This document shows, piece after piece, positions 34,166 through 45,594 of a stretch of 64,000 nt of DNA. The notes beneath the pieces were generated by a model, which was not told the DNA's origin, searched no databases, and saw only the letters and a list, made by a program, of their open reading frames with translations. This DNA comes from Tolypeutes matacus (taxonomy: Eukaryota; Chordata; Mammalia; Cingulata; Chlamyphoridae). How positions within the stretch are numbered: position 1 is the first letter of the stretch; each line of letters starts with the position of its first letter. The DNA lies in the NCBI GenBank assembly GCA_026826555.1, contig JAKSZT010054396.1, positions 13,946,535 to 14,010,534 on the forward strand, written 5' to 3'. A program made the translations under genes and the position numbers.

Positions 34166-34500
34166 TTAGTTCACTGAGTTCTCTCAACTATATATATATA
34201 TGTTGAATTAAAAAAAAATCTGCCAGTTTTCTCATTGCTTTTATGGAGGAGAGAATTTTTGGGGGTCCTTACTTCATCATTTCTGCTGGCATCCTCTACA
34301 TATATTTTAATCACATCAGGCAGTGTTATAATTTCTGCTTCAAGTGTCAGACACAAAAAACTAAATTATGTGGAGAAGGAAAGCCTATTTTATTTACCCA
34401 TATTTTTGTTTACTATGCACTTTCTTCCTTCCTAATGCTCCAAGGTTCCTTCTTTTATCATTTCTTTTCTGTTTAGAGCACTTCCTTTAGCCACTTAAAA
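34166..34500. repeat. AT-rich repeat-like spacer
   Basis: A short (TA)n run lies near 34190-34202. The rest is AT-rich and sits between two HAL1-like copies. It may be their tail or an unrelated old repeat. Confidence 0.35.
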
Positions 34501-35010
34501 ATTTTTTTTTACATGCACTCCATATCCACCAAACATACACTTCCCCATTCTCCCCCCTTTCCCTTTCCTCTGATAGCCTCTACTTTCTGTTCTGCCTTTA
34601 GCTACTTTTTTTAAGAGTAGAGCTGTTGGTGATAAATTCTCTAGTTTTCCTTCATCTGAGAATGTCTTGATTTCCCTTTCATTCCTGAAGGATATTTTTA
34701 CTGAATATAGGATTCTGGGTAGTTCTTTTCTTTCATCACCTGAAAAATATTATGCTACTTTCTTCTGGCCTATGTGGTTTCCGATGTGAGAACTGTTTTT
34801 CCCCTATAGCTAAGGTGTAATTTTTTTCTGGCTGCTTTCAAGATTTTTTTCTTTGTCTTTAGTTTTCAAAAAGTTTAATTGCAATGTGTCTTGGATTGGA
34901 TTTCCTTGGGTATACCCAGTTTGGGGTTCACTTAGTATCTTGAATCTGTGGGTTTATGTTTCTTGCCAAATTTAGGGAGCTTTCAGCCATTATTTCTTCA
35001 AGGACTTTTT

Positions 35011-36041
35011 TTTTTTTTTTTTACTTTGTTTTGTACATTTAATAATTGAAAATATAAACAATTAAAAACTAAAAAGTAAATACTCACAGATGAATAAATA
35101 TATACATTTCTCAATTAAATATAATGGATACATATAAAAATTTTTTTGAATCAAACAATATGTTACACAATATATTTGGTTCATAGTAACATAGTTATAC
35201 AGTATTTTCCCTTTTGTGTCTGGCTTGCTTCGCTCAACATAATGTCCTCCAAGTTCATCCATATTGTCATATGCTTTATGACTTCATTTCTTCTTACAGC
35301 TGCGTAATATTCCATCATGTGAATAGACCACAGTTTGTTCATCCATTCGTCTGTTGATGGACATCCGGGTTGTTTCCAGCTTTTGGCAATGGTGAATAAT
35401 GCCGCTATGAACATCAGTGTGCAGATGTCTGTTCGTTTCACTGCTCTCAGTTCTTCTGGGTATATATCCAATAGTGGTATTGCCGGGTCACGTGGCAAGT
35501 CTATATTCAACTTCTTTAGGAACTGCCAAACAGTCCTCCATAGTGGCTGTACCATTCTGCATTTCCACCAACAGTGAAGAAGTGTTCCTATCTCTCCACA
35601 TCCTCTCTAACACTTGTAGTTCTGTCTTTTTAATAGTGGCCATTCTGATAGGTGTGAAATGATATCTCATTGTAGCTTTGAGTTGCATTTCCCTAATCAT
35701 GAGTGATGTTGAGCATTTCTTCATGTGTTTTTTTGCCATTTGTATTTCTTCTTTGGAGAAATGTCTATTCAAGTCTTTGGCCCATTTTTTAATTGGGTCG
35801 TTTGTCTTTTTATTGTTGACTTGTAACATCTCTTTATATATCCTGGATATTAAACCCTTATCAGATATGTGACTTCCAAATATTTTTTCCCATTGAGTCA
35901 GCTGCCTTTTCACCCTTCTGACAAAGTCCTGTGAGGTGCAAAAGTGTTTAATTTTGAGGAGGTCCCATTAATCAATTTTTTTCTTTTGTTGCACGTGCTT
36001 TGGGTGTAAGGTCCAAGAAACTACCACCTACTACAAGGTCT
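35011..36041 (-). mobile_element. Young 5'-truncated L1, antisense, ORF2 C-terminus nearly open
   Basis: An 18-base T run is followed by a 3' UTR of about 150 bp, then ORF2 from the stop at 35181 upward. The minus-strand frame 35181-35555 includes DPAIPLLDIYPEE, FIAALFTIAKSW and the DUF1725-like region (MEYYAAVRRNEVIKH). Frame 35488-35913 includes [16 protein letters not shown]. The two frames overlap out of register, so a frameshift lies near 35500-35550. TSD 'tcttcaaggacttttt' (34995-35010) / 'tcttcaagtacttttt' (36042-36057) has one mismatch. It is dead: 5'-truncated with no promoter, endonuclease or RT core. Confidence 0.95.
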
Positions 36042-36370
36042 TCTTCAAGTACTTTTTCAGCCCCACTTTCTTTCTCCTCTCTGTCTGTGGTCCCTATGAC
36101 ATGAATGTTGGATCTGTTATTTTCTCACAGGTCTCCAAGGCTCTGTTTGCTTGTTTTTAAGTCTATTTTCTTTGTGTTGTTTCTATTAAGTAATTTCTAT
36201 TGTCTTCCAGTTCAATGGTTTTCTCCTCTTTCCCTTCCATTCTGCTCTTCAGCTTATCACTGAGCTTTTTCATTTTGGTTATTGTATTTTTTAGTTCTAA
36301 AATTTCCATTTGGTTCTTTTTTTCTTTTTGAATTTTTAAAAATTTATTTTAAATTTGTTTTTACATTTAT

Positions 36371-36857
36371 TATTTTTTTAATATATTTACTTTTTATCCA
36401 TTTTAACCCCCCTCCTCCCCCCGTTTTTGCAGTTTTTGTGTCCATTTGTTGGGCAATTCTGTTTCTGTTTCCTTCCCTCTCCTCTCATCCTTTTCCTCCT
36501 GTCTTCACCTGGATTCAATCCTGGGAACCTCCGATGTAGAAGAGAGGCGTTCTGCCATCTGCGCCACTTCAGTTCCTGTTTTTTTGGCATGTCTCATCTT
36601 GGCTGTCCCCTGCGTCTCTCTCCTGTTACATCATCATCTTGCTGTTTGGTTCAGGAGGGCCCTATGGCTCACCCGCTTGTGGGGCCAGACGGCTCACCCA
36701 CTCACAGGGCCTGGGGGCTTACCCGCTCGCGGGCCCTGATGGTGCACCCGCACACCTTATATATTTTTCTTTATTTTACCGGTAGGTCCCAGGGATCGAA
36801 CCCAGGTCTCTCCACATGGGAAATGAACACCCAACCACTTGAGCCACATCCACCCCC
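36371..36857 (-). mobile_element. Dimeric DAS-type tRNA SINE, antisense
   Basis: Mirror of the copy at 28550: 'atttactttttatccatttt', then second-unit B box 'tggattcaatcctgggaacc', first-unit B box 'gggatcgaacccaggtctct', ending 'gagccacatccacccc'. TSD not resolved. It is inserted in HAL1-like copy B. Confidence 0.9.
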
Positions 36858-37088
36858 TGCTATATCTCTTAAGGTTGACCAAAGATACCTAGAGTTACAG
36901 TTATTTCCCATACAGGATGGTCATATAATAAATCAGGCTTGGTTTATCACCAGCATTCTAAAAACCAGGCGTAGAGAGAAAAACTAGGTTTGAGGACACA
37001 TACATGGTTTCTAATATAGGGAATGTTTAGCCTACCCTGATTATCACAAAATCAGGAAAGTGAGAATATTCGCATTGGTTCTTCTTTA

Positions 37089-37135
37089 TATCTTCTATTT
37101 CTTTGCTGAGATTTTCTATTTCTTTGCTGAGGGTT
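37089..37135. repeat. Short tandem duplication
   Basis: 'tctatttctttgctgagat' is followed directly by 'tctatttctttgctgaggg', a local duplication of about 22 bp inside the HAL1-like 5' region. Confidence 0.8.
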
Positions 37136-38309
37136 TCTATTTTTACATTTGTTTCATGTATGTTCGTAATTGCTCATTGAAACATTTTATCATATTTGCT
37201 TTAAAACATATGAGATAATTCTAACATCTCTGTCATTTTGGAGTTGGTATCTATTGATCATCTGCTTTTATTCTAATTGAGATCTCCCTGGTTCTTGGTA
37301 TGATGAGTGATTTTTAATTGAAACCTGGATGTTTTTGTATTATGTTATGAGAGTCTGAATCTTATTTGAAACTCTGTTCACTGGCTTTGGAAGGGGAAAG
37401 GGGGGCCTTGCCTCACTACTTCCAGACAGAGGTAGAAGTCCATTGACACTGAGAGAATGGGGCTCCTCATTACGGCTAGGCAGAGATTGAAGTTCCAGCT
37501 CTCCATGTGGTCTCCACTGGCCCTGTGATGTCAGCAACCTTGTTACACCTGGGCGATGATGAAAGTTCTGACTCTGACAGCTCAGCTCTGACACCTGTGT
37601 CAGAAAGGCTTCCTCTGACACCACACTTGCAGGGCATGGGGACATCTCATTACTGGTGGTGGAAGTCTAGGCTCTCCATATGGTCTTCACTGACACCAGA
37701 GGGGTGGGGGTCTCATTACCAGCTGGTGAGGATGAAAGTCCCAGCTTCCAGGTTGGCCTTCTCTTATACCACCCTGGATGGGGTTTGGGGTATCTCTTTA
37801 CAGCCTGTTGAAGGTGGGCATCTAGGCTCTCCACTTGACCTTTGTTAGCATGGATGGGGATGGGCCATAGTTTTTTGTGTGGTGTTTGGCACAAGTAGCA
37901 TGGTTATGGTCTAAAAGTTTTCTATCTTTCTAGGCTCCTTTCCTGTTCCTGTGGCTAGAGAGAACTGGCTTTTGTTGGGGCTCTTTGTGTCTATACCCAT
38001 TGCCTTTCTGGGTTGCTACTTCCAAGTCTGGGATGTTTTGAGGCAAAAAGAAAACTCAGGGAACCCACCACTGTGTCGATCCTCAGGTCCTGAGGTCTCT
38101 AGCTGGCCTGCCTTCTTCTTACCACCTTTCAAAAGTCTTCATATGTTTGTTTGACATATAATATTCAGAGGTTTTAGTTGTACTTAGTGGGAGGAATTGG
38201 GGAAAGTACATCTACTCCATCTTCCTGGAAGCAGAAATCCCTCCTTAAATTTTGAGTCTCTACCTCACCCTAGACAGGCCCTGTTCCCAATCAGGGAAAA
38301 TGCAAAGAA

Positions 38310-38470
38310 AGGACAAGAATGAATGTTTGTTGAGCATCCACTAGGTGCTATGTACTTCTACATATAAAAGTTCACTGAGTTCTCTCAACTTGGTGAGGAT
38401 AGTTTTATTATTCTCATTTTACAGATAAGAAAAAGTTGAGGCTCAGAGGAAGTAAGTTTGGGTAGGTAGG
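38310..38470 (-). repeat. MIR SINE, antisense
   Basis: 'tgtttgttgagcatccacta', 'tctcattttacagataagaa' and 'gttgaggctcagaggaagta' follow the MIR complement. Confidence 0.8.
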
Positions 38471-38589
38471 AGGGGCTGGCTGGCCTTGACCCATTTCTTT
38501 TCTACTAGAAGTCATTCAGCAGCTAAAATCCAGGTTTGCCACAGGTACCACAAGGCCTAGAAGCATTCTTTTGACTCTATTCCTTTTTA

Positions 38590-39210
38590 AAAGCTTAAAA
38601 AATTTTTTTTGGTTTGTTTCTATTTTAACTTTTTATTATGAAAATCTTCAAAGGCATTTAGAAAAATAGAATAGTATACATCCATATATCCATCACCTAA
38701 ATTCAGCAATTGTTAACATTTTTCTGTATTTTCTTCATCTATTATCTTTTTTTGCAAAACCATTTTAAAGTAAATTACATCATGATATTCACTCCTAAGT
38801 ATTTCAGCATAACATCTCCAAAAACTAAACACATTTTCCTAGATAATCAAAAGAACTTTAGGGAAGTGGCTGTGGCTCAATCAGTGGGGCTCCCGTTTGC
38901 CATATGGGGGGCCCCGGGTTCGGTTCCCGGGGCCTCCTGGTGAGGGCAGGCCCGCCCGCGCGGCGTGGTTGGCTGGCCCAGCGAGCACAAGCAGCAAGGG
39001 GGGGATAGATGAATAAATAAATAAAATCTTTAAAAAAAAAAAAGAACTTTATCACAGCTAATACCGTTAATAATTTCCTACTATGTTATACCCAGTCCAT
39101 AGTTAAGTTTTCTCCTTTGTCCCTCAAATGTCTTTTTGAGCTGTTAATATTTTTTTTCCCCCAAACCAAGCTCCAATTAAGAACCATACATCATTGCCTT
39201 AGTTGTTTGG
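38590..39210 (-). mobile_element. Old L1M 3' end, antisense, split by a SINE
   Basis: 'ccatatatccatcacctaaa', 'cactcctaagtatttcagca' and, beyond the SINE, 'tcctttgtccctcaaatgtc' are an L1M 3' UTR in antisense. Confidence 0.65.
38861..39041 (+). mobile_element. DAS-type tRNA-Ala SINE, full length with perfect TSD
   Basis: Sense head 'ggctgtggctcaatcagtgg' (A box) and 'gccccgggttcggttcccgg' (B box), body 'gcgagcacaagcagcaaggg', and a tail of (AAAT)n then A11. TSD 'aagaacttta' lies at 38851-38860 and 39042-39051. The acceptor-stem-like start and B box agree with a tRNA-Ala origin. Confidence 0.97.
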
Positions 39211-39975
39211 TCTCTTAGTCCTATTTAATCTGGGTTGAAGAGTCTTGTTTTGGTTAGTTTGGGTGGGGCAGGGAGGAAGGGGGAAAGGTGCTTGGGCAGA
39301 GCTGGGGACTGCCTGACTCAGTTTCCCTCTGGGGTCCTTAGATCAGAGCTTTCTGGGGAATCATATCCTTCTTGTTGGCAGCACAGGAGAGAGTCTGAGA
39401 GGCCATCCCCTGCCTGTGCTTTCAGTTTACATTCACGACAACTTAGACCCTGTGCGACACTTCCTGCGGTGGGACTCCAGAGTCTGACAGGACCTTCCCC
39501 GCAGCTCCCCCCCATTCCCCCATCCTCAGTCGCTGGTTCCAAATGAAAGAACCAAACTCAACTCCTGCTGCTTCTTGAGAAACCAGACAGAGCGGAAGGT
39601 GCCATTTAAAGTGACTTTTCCCTTTGGCCGTGGAAGATCCATCACGCTCCATAAACGCTGCACAGCACCTGCCCTCAGAAGCAGTGGCCTGCAGGTTGGT
39701 GCTTTCTGATCCCCATGAAGGGCTCAGCTCCTGCCCCGCTTGAGCAGTGGCAGAAGGTGCTTTGGGGGTTGCTGGGGGTGGGCAGAGAGGCAGGGGTTAA
39801 GGTGTGTGGAAATTTGGGCTGACATTTGTGAGTTGAGACTCTGGGAGCCCCTCTCCCTAGGGCTTGAATTGAAGGTGAGGATGGGGCAGCTCCTCTGAGA
39901 GGGTGTGGGCCAGGGTGAGCGGGGGGAGTAGCAGCTGTCTCACCTGGCCAGGTGCTTCTGACCAGTTACCTTAGG
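39211..39975. other. Unique sequence, nothing recognised
   Basis: No feature supported. Frames of up to about 100 codons lack domains. Confidence 0.4.
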
Positions 39976-39983
39976 CTCTTGAG

Positions 39984-40177
39984 CAGGAGCTCTTAACCTT
40001 TTTTGTTCCAACGGACCCCTTTGCCAGTCAGGTGAAAACCATGGACCCCTTACTAAGTCCACACTATACTATGTATTATTTAATAAATATATCATACCCG
40101 CACCAACACGTCCCTGCAAGAATAATGTTTTTTTGAATTTCAATTCAAGCTCACCATCCCCTTGTTAAGAACCCCTG
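39984..40177. mobile_element. Non-autonomous hAT element with TIRs and TSD
   Basis: Left end 'caggagctcttaacctt' and right end 'ttgttaagaacccctg' are inverted repeats (12 of the first 14 bases pair). Internal 'acggacccctttgccagtca' is typical of a MER hAT family. An 8-bp TSD 'ctcttgag' (39976-39983) / 'cccttgag' (40178-40185) matches at 7 of 8 positions. Confidence 0.88.
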
Positions 40178-40185
40178 CCCTTGAG

Positions 40186-42359
40186 GGTAGAAAGTCCAAG
40201 GCAGCAAGGCTGAAAGAAAGTGGTGTGTTCTCTGTCACCATCCTTACACGGTCATCATGTGGCTGCTTCGGTCCCTGCTGGGTCTCTCTGACAGGGCTCA
40301 CCTCCCCTTGGGGGTCAGGAGAGAGAAGCACAGCCTCGCTTTGCAGTCAGTCTTGAAGGAAACTCAGCCTCAGACACAGAGCAAAGCTTCCAGAAAGGGA
40401 AGGACTCCCTAAAAGTTCTGTTGGGTGGGTGGTTGGGGCCTGGGGGTATTGCTCAGAGACACTGAGGGAGGAGAGAGTGTGGGGTGGGCAGGATGTGTGG
40501 GAAGCCAGTGGCAGGTGCAGCGGGGACCAAGGCCTCCCTTGAGGGTTGCTGGGGATGGGGGGCTGTCTGTGAGGCCCCAGCGGCCCTGCTTTCCCCCCTC
40601 TGAGGGACAGGAGTAGTCCCCCTTTCTCATTCTGGCTGAGTGACTATTCCTGAAATGGATAATGAATGGAGCTTGACCTTAGCATGGGGGACGGAAGTGC
40701 CCACCCACTGCTGGTGTGATTGCTCTCCATTGCCATGAACTATTTTATTGTAAAAACACAAGGGTCCAAGTGGGCTGCCAGGCAGGCGCTGGACGTTGGT
40801 TACTCTGAAGGCTAAAAGCTGTGAAGCCAGTGCGTGTATATGTGGTGCAGGTGCACATATGTGTGTTCATGTGTGCTGGGTCTCCACACGTGTGGTGTGT
40901 AACATGCATGTGTGGTGAGTGTGTGTGTGTATGTTTGCATGATTGTGTTGTGTGTACCTTAGGGTTCCAGCACTTATGAAGGCTTCGCCCCCACCTGCCG
41001 TTCTTATCTGCTATTCCTCTTTCTGGACACTGGGGAAAGCCCCCCATCCCAATGGGGATAATGGCAAGGTCTGGGTGCAGGTTTCCAACCATATGAAACA
41101 TTTCAGGGTATTGCAGACATCATTTGGAAAAACAGTGTCAGGGCAGGGAGTGTTTGTGCACACTGCAAGCTAACAGTAGGGCATTTGTAAGACCTTCCTT
41201 TCCCCCTACCTTTTCCCCTTTTCCCCTTTTTGCCCCATAAACTGCACCTCTGCACAGCTCTGGCCTTGACACCCTTTTTTTTCATCCTGCCCTCTCTCCT
41301 TCTGGGGTCTCCCACCCTCTCTGGGTCTATGCCCCTTCCCCAACCTTCCTAGAGCAGCTGTGGGGTGGGGGCTTCCTCTTCAGCCCCATAGTCAGCCTGA
41401 GGGAGAGGAGGTGGGGGAGAAAAGTAGGATGGGGGAAGGGGGGCTGTCTTACTGAGGCTAAGGCCTGGAGGAAGAAGCTGGGGAGGGGGATCGAGGAACT
41501 GGGCTTGGGGTGAGATGAGTGAGAAGCCTGGACCTCACTGGAGTTAAGTAGGACTGATTAGCTAGGTTGAGGGCTTCTGTTCCAGGCTTGTCATCAGGCA
41601 TCAGGGTGCCGCCCCTTCAGAGACCTTTTCCTCCCGCCCAGCATAGCATGGAGGCCATTTCGTCCCCACTTTCGCCCCTGCACCCCCTCCCCCTGTTGCC
41701 TCCAGATTTGGTGTAGACACAGGAGCAGCCTCTGGTGGCTTCCAGTGGTGTTGAAACCCTTCTGTTTGGCAGTGGGGAGGGATGAGGGATGCTTTGGATC
41801 TCAGTGGCAGTAATCCTTAGGAACAACGTGACCTCGCCCAAGACTGGTGGAAGCTGGGATCTTAGGGCTGGAAGGTGCCTTTAGAGCCTGTCCACCAATC
41901 CCCCACCTCCAAGGGGGCCTTCTTTTACCCAGCCCACTCAGAAGCCCTCTGGAGATAGGAGCTTCCCTGCTATGGTTTAACTGCCAACCTGAAAAGAAAG
42001 TTCTGCATTATGTCTAACCTCATTCCTTCTTGTTGGAGTTATAACCCTTTTCTTTATGTCCAGACCCAGGGGAAATGGGGTTGGCTGCCACTGTCACAGC
42101 CCCTTTGCTAGCAAATTCCGGCTCTGTTGTTAATGTTCCAGGGGGTCTTGGGACTAAGAGTAGGTAAGGATAATTGATGATAAAGGGTAAGAGCTCTGAA
42201 TTCCTAGGGAAAGTAAATACCCAGGAAAAGCACCATCATCCCTCATACCCAATTATCCCCTAGATATTTTTTCAAGGGGTAAAAAAAAAAGTCTTGTAAG
42301 CAAGCAGGAATCAGTACACACAATTCAGGCTTACAAAACAGTCTTTGGGTGCACAGTAT
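40186..42359. other. Unique sequence with a TG-rich tract
   Basis: A degenerate TG/CA-rich tract lies at about 40830-40960. MIR-like bits occur near 41850-41900 ('ttagggctggaaggtgcctt') but are too short to call. No coding exon was recognised. Confidence 0.4.
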
Positions 42360-42632
42360 CAGCTTGAACAAGAAAAACACTTTTGTTCTGTTTTATTTTT
42401 GTAAAGGTAAAGCTTGCTGTTTGTAGAAAACTAGAAAAACCCAGAAATGTATAAATTAGAAAACCACCATCAGCCATAATGCCATAATTCAGGCCTAGCT
42501 CAGTGCTATTCACACAAGGAACATCGATGAATATTTGCTGAATGGTGAATGAAGACAGAGACTGCCTCTGGTAATATTCTGGTGTATTTCCTTCTGAGCT
42601 ATATTCATAATTGAGATCACTCTTTATATAGA

Positions 42633-42724
42633 TTTTTTTTGGAGGGGCTGCTGGGGCCCAGGATTTAACCCCAGACCTCGTATATGGGAAGGCGGAGCTC
42701 AACCACTGAGCCACATCAGCTCCC
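42633..42724 (-). mobile_element. DAS-type tRNA SINE (short subtype), antisense
   Basis: 'aggatttaaccccagacctc', then 'caaccactgagccacatcag' and 'ctccc'. It differs from the neighbouring copies in head sequence (agctccc instead of cttccc). Confidence 0.85.
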
Positions 42725-42731
42725 CTGGATT

Positions 42732-42850
42732 GTTTTTTTTTGTTTGTTTGTTTGTTGTTTGTTTTTGTTTTTAGGAGGCACGGGGGACTGAACCCAGGAC
42801 CTCCCATGTGGGAAGCAGGCGCTCAAGTGCTTGAGCCACATCTGCTTCCC
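42732..42850 (-). mobile_element. DAS-type tRNA SINE, antisense, with (GTTT)n tail
   Basis: A T/GTTT-rich tail complement, then 'ggactgaacccaggacctcc' and 'tgagccacatctgcttccc'. It is immediately followed by the TSD of the next SINE. Confidence 0.88.
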
Positions 42851-42866
42851 TCTATGAATAGATTTT

Positions 42867-43355
42867 TAAAAAAGATTTTATTTATTTATTTATTTATTTC
42901 TCCCTATCCCATCGCAATTTGCACTTGCTGTATCTATTGTCCTCCCTGTTTCTTTAGGAGGCACCAGGAACTGAACCGGGACCTCTGATGTGGGAGGGAG
43001 GTGCCCAATCGCCTGAACCACCTCTGTTCCCTGCTTTGTTATGTCTCTCATTATGTATTTCTTCTTGTGTCTCTAGTTGTGTAATCTTGTTGCATCAGCT
43101 TGCTGCGCCTGCCCATCACATCGCTGTCTTGTGGGTCTTCTTTAGGAGGCACCAGGAACCTCTGCTCCCTGCTTTGTTATATCTCTCATCATGTCCCCCC
43201 TCTTGTGTCTCTTGTTGCATCAGCTTGTTGCGTCAGCCTACTGCACCTGCCTGTCACGCCAGCTCGCTGTCTTCTTTAGGAAACACTGGGAACCAAACCA
43301 TGGATCTCCCATGTGGTAGGCAGGAGCCCAGTCGCTTGAGCCACATCCGCTTCCC
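42867..43355 (-). mobile_element. DAS-type tRNA-Ala SINE, long three-module subtype
   Basis: aggaggcac/aggaaacac motifs at about 42957, 43146 and 43278 define three modules, ending 'gagccacatccgcttccc'. TSD 'tctatgaatagatttt' (42851-42866) / 'tctatgtatagatttt' (43356-43371) has one mismatch. An open plus-strand frame of 151 codons overlaps it and is not a gene. Confidence 0.94.
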
Positions 43356-43600
43356 TCTATGTATAGATTTTGAGGCCTGCTTTTGCACTTTATCTAATAA
43401 TTTCTCCATATTATTAGAAAATTTTGGAAAATATAAATTTTAATTGCTGCATAATAGACCATCTTGTGGTAATACCATCATTTAGTTTACCAAACCCTTA
43501 CTGGTAGATATTTAGATTGTTTCTAGTTTGGACTGTATTATATACCATTTGAAGGGACATTTTTATATTGTTGGGATGTCTTGACCACTCAGTTACCCAC

Positions 43601-44261
43601 ATATGTATAGGCCCGGGGCTTTGGCCTGGGATGGGGGCCCAGGCCCAGTTGATGGCCAGTAAGCATACAAGGGGCTCCTGAAACATTAATCCCAGGAAAC
43701 TAGGTGAACAGCAAGCCAGAGCACTGAAGCAAATTGCAGCAGAGTAGAGATTTGAGGGAGGTGGAGGCTAGAAAAATACCAGGGGTGGGAACCAAGGGGG
43801 GATAGAGAGGAGGGGAAGAGGTGGGGAGAATATTTTGAACAATGGCATCTAAATTTTTTTGATCATCCACTGCTATCCATAAAAAAGTTTTTGAACTCTA
43901 CTTCAATATATGCAAATTTATTTATAAAATAAATAATGTACTATTTGTCAGTGTACACTAAATATTTGATAAAAATATTTTTCTCCTTTTAGATAAAATA
44001 ATATAAACAAATGATTTAATTTCCCCCCTGGCGTGCCATGGATCTCTTTGTTCATGCCCTTTGGAGAACACCTGCTCTGTATGGGTGGAAAGCTGAGCCT
44101 AGGCTATGCAGAGTTGCTGGGGCCCAAAGTTATTAGGAGGACATCCAGGTGGAATGAGAAGGGCCCATGGGTGTTTTCGGAGTCACACACAATGGGTTAC
44201 TCCAGAGATGGTTATTAACATTTTTTACACGTGATTTGAAAGTCAGTCTTCATGGTGATAG
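43601..44261. other. Unique to AT-rich sequence, unresolved
   Basis: The AT-rich stretch at 43850-44020 may be an old DNA-transposon fragment ('cttttagataaaataatata'). The rest shows nothing recognisable. Confidence 0.35.
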
Positions 44262-44420
44262 CTTCAGGCTTGCTGATGACATTAAGATCATGTGGGTGGT
44301 GAAATACCAAGGTGGGAGCAGATAAACGACAGGGAAAATTGAAGAGCTTCGTGAATGGTCAGAGACATGGTAGATGAAGAACAAAGTGAATGAGCACAAA
44401 GAAATATCTGTATAGCTATG
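44262..44420 (+). repeat. L3/CR1-like LINE fragment
   Basis: 'gcttgctgatgacattaaga' and 'gagacatggtagatgaagaa' with 'gaatgagcacaaag' follow the conserved 3' ORF pattern of CR1/L3 LINEs (ADD...K motif region followed by NxxK-type segment). Heavily decayed. Confidence 0.4.
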
Positions 44421-45594
44421 GTTTCCAACCTGCGGTCCCTTTAGGAAATATTTCCAAAATTTCAAAAGAACCCTCCCTCCCGATTGAACATTTATCCATG
44501 TTAAGAGACCAGTTTTCTCTGCTTTTATCTGAAATGCGATTAATCATGTGGTAGGTAGTTTCACACTGGTCAAAAGGTCTTGATTGGTAGTTAGGAATGT
44601 CTTTGATTAACTTAAAGTTGGAAAAACTATTTTAATTATTTCTTGATAAATGCACCTTGTTCTATGGACGAGATTTCATGAAACCCGAGGCCTCGTTGAG
44701 GGGAGGGCTCAGGCAGAATTAATAAAAGGGTTCCTTGTTGGAGGAAATGGTGGACTCCTGCTGGGCTTATGCGGTGAGGAACTCTGAGCTACCTGTTAGG
44801 ACAAAGAATTCTGGAGACTTTATAGATGTAGTCTCAGCTCTATGAGAGGCAAAGAAAAGGCAGAGAAAATTTACATTTAATTGAACCTGGAGATGAGACT
44901 GAATATATTATCCTACTGAGATGACACAGAGTTTTGGATCATCAAATCAGATTCTCATGAATCAGAGAGATTTTATCCAGTATCAAGATTTACTAACAAT
45001 TTTAAGAATACTAGTAAACAGGAGGCACAAGTAAAGCAGGAAGAGATCTGGGACCACCCACAGCAGCTCACTAGCCTTCTCACCACATCAGGACTTGTTC
45101 TGGTCCAGCTTTACATACGAGGTCTCTAAGAAATGTATGTGGCTACATTACTTACACAGAGGGAGCTATTTTGGATTTCAAACATCTCTATTTTATAGTC
45201 AGATAGTTATATAGCTTACATGATAAAAGACATCCATACTCCATAAATTCATAGATTTTCACATTTATAGCCTGCAAACAATCCTAGACACCAGAAATAT
45301 CCTGCTGAAAGCATTCCATAGATAAGGACTCACTGTTAACACACATCATTGGTTTATTGCCAGAGACTGTCATTAGCACGTTTACTAGTGATCTGACCAG
45401 TCCTTTTCTTTCTTTCCCAGAAAGCACTCCTCTTCCTGCTGCTGCTTAACCATTTCCTTCCCACCTCCCCTTCAGGAAACCATTTCAAACCATGATGTAT
45501 CTACAAATGCAACAATTATTTTCAGTTTCAGTCATCTTAATCCTGGTTGAAAGTAGGTGGGTGACAGTCACAAAATAGACATTCTTCCCTCATT
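44421..45594. other. Long AT-rich stretch, nothing recognised
   Basis: About 1.2 kb without an open frame over 60 codons. No repeat family or motif cluster was identified by eye. An old or lineage-specific LTR is possible but unsupported. Confidence 0.4.

Larger units (their letters stand above)
34501..38245 (-). mobile_element. HAL1/L1M-like element copy B, antisense, apparently complete at the 5' end
   Basis: ORF1 C-terminal complement at 34610-34990 ('ggtgataaattctctagttt', 'atatttttactgaatatagg') resumes after the L1 insert at 36042. After the SINE insert it continues to a GC-richer 5' UTR (37350-38240), ending at 'ctccatcttcctggaagcag'. That is the complement of the typical L1 start. 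Without its two inserts it is about 2.2 kb, in the range of HAL1. Confidence 0.55.
42360..43600 (-). repeat. Old LINE-like segment, antisense, interrupted by three SINEs
   Basis: 'ggtgtatttccttctgagct' and 'gagatcactctttatataga' occur before the SINE cluster. 'taattgctgcataatagacc' and 'agatatttagattgtttcta' after it follow an old L1-type antisense pattern. Family uncertain. Confidence 0.5.

Noticed and set aside
35181..35913. ORF2-like minus-strand frames as a possible functional reverse transcriptase gene
   Set aside because: 5'-truncated L1 lacking the endonuclease and RT core, with a frameshift. It is a dead copy.
38861..38940. tRNA-Ala-like sequence
   Set aside because: SINE head with poly(A) tail and TSD, not a tRNA gene.
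44421..45594. Possible lineage-specific LTR
   Set aside because: No TG/CA ends, TSD, poly(A) signal arrangement or second copy in the window could be shown.
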